A stretch of DNA of 64,000 nt from assembly GCA_002914805.1 (NCBI GenBank), contig JXTB01000229.1:1-64000 (forward strand). Direction: 5' to 3'. Below, one piece after another: positions 59,124 to 64,000 of this stretch. Position numbers and translations under genes: made by a program. The stretch comes from Parasponia andersonii. Lineage: Eukaryota > Streptophyta > Magnoliopsida > Rosales > Cannabaceae. Every line of letters begins with the position of its first letter. Positions within the stretch are counted from its first letter, which is position 1. A model generated the notes under the pieces. The model was not told where the DNA came from and searched no databases. It saw only the letters and a program-made list of their open reading frames with translations.

Positions 59124-60751
59124 TTACTCACCGGGTGTTTCCAAAACTTCTTAAAGTTGTAAATTTATCTAGACGGTGATCGAGATGTTACCAGACAGTT
59201 AATATAGTTCGAATAATTTAGAGACTACTTCATTTATTTTATTTTACTTAAATCTTCTGTGATAATAGTGCTGCAAGTTTACTTGCTGCTGACTCAGTGC
59301 TTTAGATCGTTCGTACTTCTTCCTTTTTATAGATTTCTTATCTGTTCGTAATCTTCTTAGCCAATTGGACAAAATGGATAAAGCTGAGTTTATTTACTAA
59401 TTGTTTTTTTTTCCTTCCTTCGGATTTGGTTAAAATACAATAAATAGTTTTAAGTGGCATTCATTTAGTTCACAAAGTTAAACTCGTTCCTACCTTGTTT
59501 TCTGGGTGTAATATTTCGACGTGTTTTATGGATCAAGCCTTGGATGACTAACATTTCCGAACACCCTCCGTGTAATTATTAGTACGAAGAGTAGTCGTCA
59601 TTGGAAAAACAAAGGAGTCTTAGTTGAAAGCGATGATTTGCCGTGGCTAACGGGTGTGATAGCCAGTGACTTCTCTTGTGCAACTTGCAAGTGCAAACAA
59701 CTTAACATTTGACCCTTGTGTCAACGTTACACCTCTTAGTTATAACATATATTATCTAATGAATATTCTATAAGGTATTATAGATTATAATTGTTTTTCG
59801 GTGAGGTCTATATAGGACTTATTTTATTAATTATAATTATTTTGTAATAAATTATTATGTCATGCGGTATTGGATACTAATATTAGAAATTAAGGGTACT
59901 CATCTAATCTAATTTGTACTCTTTTTAGTATATTATATCACATTTAATCTAATTCGCATAAATTTTTTTAACTAAACCCTTATAATAGATTATTTTTGAT
60001 CAATTGCTTGGTTCTGATTATTAAACCTTTATAATTAGACTTTATGTTGATTTTCTCTTGAGTTTTTTGGCCAAATAATCGAATTTAATTTGAATCATTG
60101 TTGAAAAATAGCCATTTTTAAATACTGTTAAAAAATGGCCAAGTTTTAAAAATTATTTATAGCATTTTTCATATTTAATAGATCAAAATATATGAATCTA
60201 TTTTGTATAGAACTTACTTATTTTTTAGAAATTGGTTTACTTTGTATAAAATTGATTTATATTTTAAAACATAGATCAACTAAGAAATGGTCATTTAACA
60301 AAGTAAAATTATATCACGACTGTTTATTAAATAGGTGTTAGAAAAGGCCATTTTTTTTTCTTGATCTTAAAAAAAAGATATTTCTTATAAGTACTTCTTT
60401 TTGTTAGGGATTATCTATTTTGAGCTTTTGTATTTTAGAAAATAATAATCATATGTGATAGATTGCATAATGAAATTTTACACCATAAATTACAATCAAG
60501 AGAATATTTTACAACATATATGAATTAGAAAAAAAAATATAAGTTACGTACAAGTATATATAATATTTTAATATATATAATTTAAGTGCGAATTGATTAG
60601 ATCAATTACTTTCAAAGTGAATAATATATCTGATCTGCAGAAGTGCGAATTTTAGAATTTCAATCTAAAACAGATTGGATTTAATTTGATCGTATAGATT
60701 TTGAACTCCTTATTAGTATTGCTTATTTAAAATTGATAACAGCACATCTTC
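59124..60751. other. Displaced RLP2-upstream DNA and intergenic DNA
   Basis: 59140-59260 and 59500-59720 resemble 61550-61640 and 62690-62900, upstream of the RLP fragment at 60.75 kb. 59750-60700 is AT-rich without recognised features. Confidence 0.5.
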
Positions 60752-60965
60752 AATGTTGTTGAAACTATTCACCCCAAGAGAAGATTGAGGTGGACTACAT
60801 TCTTAGAATTGCCTAACCAGAGTAATAGCTGAGTAGAAATAGTTTTGTGAAAGATCAAGTTCTCCTAGTATAGTCATGTTCTAGAAAGCCTTGGAAATTT
60901 GTCCAAAAAGAATATTACTTTTGAGACTTAGGAATTGAACGCTTGCAAGGAATGTAGAATTAACA
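60752..60965 (-). pseudogene. RLP LRR fragment
   Basis: Diverged match to RLP1 at about 30355-30565 and RLP2 at about 51775-51980. Shared stretches include AGATCAAGTTCTC, AGTCATGTTCT, GGAATTGAACGCTTGCAAGGAA and CCTAACCAGAGT. About 70 codons of the LRR region with stops and no open frame. It marks a third RLP unit that has otherwise been lost. Confidence 0.8.
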
Positions 60966-61500
60966 ATAGAGATAATATTAGTTTTATACTTTATATTTTG
61001 ACATTTTATTCAAATTATACTTTATATTTTTGGTTATTATCAATTCGACCCTTAAGATTATAGATATTATCAATATTGATGGCTTGCGTTATAGATTATG
61101 TGTCAATATTACTTTTGAGACTTAGGAATTAAACGTTTGCGAGGGATGTAAAATTAACAATAGGGATAATACCATTTTATATTTTGTATTTTGACACTTT
61201 ATTCAAATTATATATTATATTTTAGTTATTATCAATTGTGACTCTTAGATATTATGGTTATTATCAATCTTGATGGTTTGCATTATAGAATATGTGTGGA
61301 AATTACTTTTGAGACTTAGGAATTGAACGCTTAGAAGGAATGTAGAATTAACAATAAAGATAATATTATTTTTATACCTTATATTTTGACATTTTGGCAA
61401 ATTTTACCTTTTATTTTGGTTATTATCAATATTGACCTATAGAAATTATAGTTATTATCAATATTGACAGTTTGTATTAGAGATTATGGTTATTATCAAC
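60915..61500. repeat. 194-bp tandem repeat, 3 units, seeded by RLP fragment
   Basis: Units start at 60915, 61109 and 61303, each with TTACTTTTGAGACTTAGGAA. The first 50 bp of each is LRR-gene sequence (GAATGTAGAATTAACAAT after the LRR match); the rest is AT-rich with TTATTATCAATATTGA words. Copies are clearly diverged. The spacing is exactly 194 bp twice. Confidence 0.88.
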
Positions 61501-61832
61501 ATTGTATTTAGTGCAAACCATCGACTAATTGTCTCTCATATCTGTGCAGGGTGATTCAAAAACTTCTTATAAAGGACCTTCGGCAGTAAAACTCTCACAA
61601 CTTTGATGGCAAAATGCATTAGAGATTATTTTATTTCGTTTTATTTTAATATTACAGTTGAAAAGGTTGAAATATTTCTTTCTTTTTATTTATTTATTAT
61701 TTTGGCAAGAGACTGCCCAAGATATTTCACTTAATTTTGGAGTTTCGTTCGCTTGTAATGTTCGGTCCTCTAAGTTGACCAAGTGACACAAAGCTGTCCA
61801 CCTAAAATATACTATCTAATTGAAATAGTATT

Positions 61833-62618
61833 TAGGGATATCAAAATTAAAATACCCAGAGTTTTAATTTTTCTGAAAAAAAAATCCTGACTTTGGAATG
61901 TTTACAAATAATACTCATATTTTTAAATTTTTGTAAAATAATATTCTGATTTTTGAATTTCTGTAAAATAATATTGTCATTTTTGAATTCTGTAAATTAA
62001 TACCCTAACAATTAAAATTCTTGTAAATTAATATTCTAATATTTTAAATTTTTACAAATTTATAACCTTAATGCCTAATTAGTTGATTTTAATAATAAAA
62101 TGATGGTAGTAGCCATCATCAACTTAATTAAAACTTATTAAACAATAATAAATTTTCTGAAAAATATTTATAGTTAGCTTATTTTACTTTTCATTTAAAA
62201 AAAAAGTAAAAATTAGAACGAGAGATAAAAATAATTAATTGCAAAAAAAAAAAGAAATATTAGAGGTAAAAAAAATTATTTTTGAGCAATTAACCAAAAA
62301 AAAAGTAGCTATAAAATAGTTTCCAATAATATACTAATATCTAAATATTTTTAATAAATTAATGAAAGGTGTTTGCATTTTTTAATTTGTTCATAATATA
62401 AGTCTACAAAGAAAACAAAAATTAAGGATATTAATTTGCAAAAATCATAAAAATTAGACTATTATTTTACAGAATTCAAAAATAAGAGTATTAATTTACA
62501 GAAATCGTAAATATGAGGATATTAATTTACGGAATTTCAAAATTGCAGAAGTTCAAAAGATAGGATATCTTTTACAAAAAAAGTTAAAAGTGAAGATATT
62601 TTTATGTGATTAGTCCTA
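61833..62618. mobile_element. Foldback element with long terminal inverted repeats
   Basis: The left arm (61833 to about 62070) and right arm (about 62420-62618) are inverted copies. Each is built of diverged units of about 35-40 bp carrying TTTTTGAATTCTGTAAATTAATA. Tips read TAGGGATATCA and, inverted, TAGGACTAATCA. The centre is A-rich and non-coding. No target duplication was found (AATAGTATT and GTTTTTATA differ). Confidence 0.65.
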
Positions 62619-62689
62619 GTTTTTATACAATCCAAAAAACGCGTAGGTCAAGTCAAATTCACCTTGGAATTTCTAGGTAATGAATACTT

Positions 62690-62900
62690 TTGCGAAGAAT
62701 GATTGGTGGATTGCGTATTTTGTGGATTAATTATTGTAATTTCCAAACACCTTCGGTTTAGAACAAGACTTCGAATGTCGTTGTGGAAAGAGGGAAAAAA
62801 GGTATCGGCTAACTAAAAGCTATGCATTGCTTGTGGTTGACGGTATTACTTGACTTCTTTACTCTCTAGTGCAAGTGCACAAGCAATTTCAAGAATGTTC
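62690..62900. repeat. Duplicated non-coding block (partner of 59500-59720)
   Basis: Shared words include ATTTTGTGGAT/GTTTTATGGAT, TTTCCAAACACCTTCGG/TTTCCGAACACCCTCCG, GGCTAAC, TGACTTCT and GTGCAA in the same order. Interpreted as upstream DNA of two RLP copies. Confidence 0.65.
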
Positions 62901-64000
62901 ATCTGGTTTTTTCATACAATTTAAGGGGCATTAATAATAATAATAAGAGCATTATATGTAGTACCCAAGATTCTCACATACATATTAAGCCAATAATAAA
63001 CATGTTCTAATTACATATTAGGCATCTAAAAGTCATTAATACTAGTTTCATAGTAATATGCTCATTCATTATGTTATGTGCATTTACATACATGTTATTA
63101 CACTAATGATTGTCGAAGTATCCCAATGCAGTGTAAAGGTTCAATACCCTCAGAGAGAGAGCTCGGTGTGCTAAAAGAACAAAGAATATAATTATGAAAG
63201 TAATACTATGTGCACATGCATTAAGATCATACTTGTTGATAATTTAGTTAAATAGTAATTTTTTGGTAAAATGTAATTTTCACGCATTTTGGAGCCGAAT
63301 TCATAATGTATTTAACACGTCAAATAGGCTTGATTCAATATCTAGGACTCATTTATAGTATTTTATTTGTTGGCTCCAGGTAAGCACGAGATGGCTTTTA
63401 GGACACTAATTCGTATTTAGTTGTACTAAACTAGCTTAGATTAGGCTTAATCACATAAAGTCATTTTTATGTATTCTAATAATTGAGTGCTGATACTATG
63501 TTTGAATTATTAATTAGAGTCTAATTGACTTTCTTTTTATGTTTAATGATTGGTTAATGGGCTAGATTCCACCAAATTACAATAAGAATGGCCATATAGG
63601 ATCATAAGTCAAAGTATGACTAGTTTTCACTTTCTAAGGTAAGATTCACCAACTTTGGCTATACTTGGATGTATAGGAGTGACCAGTAATGTGGTGACTA
63701 TGCTAAGGATGTTCTAGAGCTGGACACATAGAAATTAATATTCATAATACCCAAAATACCCCTTATAATTTAAGTTATACCTTTTCTTAGTCATTAAGTG
63801 TTGATTTTGGGTCAAATCTGGTCATTTGCTTTTCTTTTCTCTCCAGACACAAACTGAAACTCTCCAATCCTTTTTCTAACTTCTCTCAACTTCCCTCAAA
63901 TATTTCTAAGAGTTTCCAAGTGGTAGAACTCAAATTGGAGCCCTAGAAAGCAAGATACACCAAAACTAGTCAAAGTAATTCTATTATGTTATTCTTTCTA
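62901..64000. other. Intergenic, no gene seen
   Basis: AT-rich. The last 200 bp (63810-64000) are pyrimidine-rich and look like an LTR or leader (TTTTCTTTTCTCTCCAGACAC), but the window ends before any partner repeat, so no call is made. Confidence 0.4.

Noticed and set aside
63810-64000. Pyrimidine-rich end of window as an LTR/leader
   Set aside because: No partner repeat, primer site or target duplication inside the window.

Overview
This is an AT-rich nuclear segment of a eudicot plant genome. The evidence is GT-AG spliced genes of plant families (a heavy-metal-associated isoprenylated protein, a Rumi-like GT90 glycosyltransferase, EIX/Cf-type receptor-like proteins, a DUF295 F-box gene), Copia and Gypsy LTR retrotransposons with plant-type primer sites, a hAT-type MITE and many AT microsatellites. 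A rosid is plausible from protein flavour, but the species cannot be fixed from sequence alone.

Layout. 0.56-2.0 kb: a complete three-exon HIPP gene on the minus strand. 5.6-18.7 kb: a decayed Rumi-like GT90 gene on the plus strand, broken three times by mobile DNA: a 640-bp hAT-type element in exon 2, an 8.1-kb LARD-like LTR element in intron 3 and a 392-bp solo Copia LTR in exon 6. 23.6-27.2 kb: an intact six-exon GT90 paralogue (521 aa). 28.1-31.3 kb: an intact intronless receptor-like protein gene (RLP1, 1063 aa) on the minus strand. 33.9-39.3 kb: a decayed Copia element (Copia-1, plus). 39.9-41.1 kb: an F-box/DUF295 pseudogene (minus). 41.7-47.4 kb: a nearly complete but mutated Gypsy element (plus) with a perfect GAATA target duplication. 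48.0-48.8 kb: remnant of the last two GT90 exons. 49.3-52.8 kb: a second RLP (RLP2, minus) broken by an exact 101-bp tandem duplication. 53.0-59.1 kb: a second Copia element (Copia-2, minus) of the same family as Copia-1, with AATAT target duplication, inserted 248 bp upstream of RLP2. 60.7-62.9 kb: a decayed RLP fragment, a 194-bp tandem repeat seeded from it, a foldback element and duplicated RLP-upstream sequence. The rest is AT-rich intergenic DNA.

How it fits together. The locus is an old tandem array whose unit is a convergent pair, GT90 (+) and RLP (-). One full unit survives (23.6-31.3 kb), one has a truncated GT90 and a broken RLP (48.0-52.8 kb), and isolated remnants lie at 5.6-18.7 kb (GT90) and 60.75-60.97 kb (RLP). 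Each unit has been loaded with different transposons. HIPP, GT90 and RLP1 look functional from sequence. RLP2 is one mutational step from being intact. All retroelements appear non-autonomous now.

No novel enzymatic system was found. The most informative observations are the frame-breaking 101-bp duplication in RLP2, the sense-oriented LTR directly upstream of it, the GT90-RLP paired array, the LTR/leader duplication inside Copia-2, and the foldback and motif-cluster structures in the intergenic DNA.
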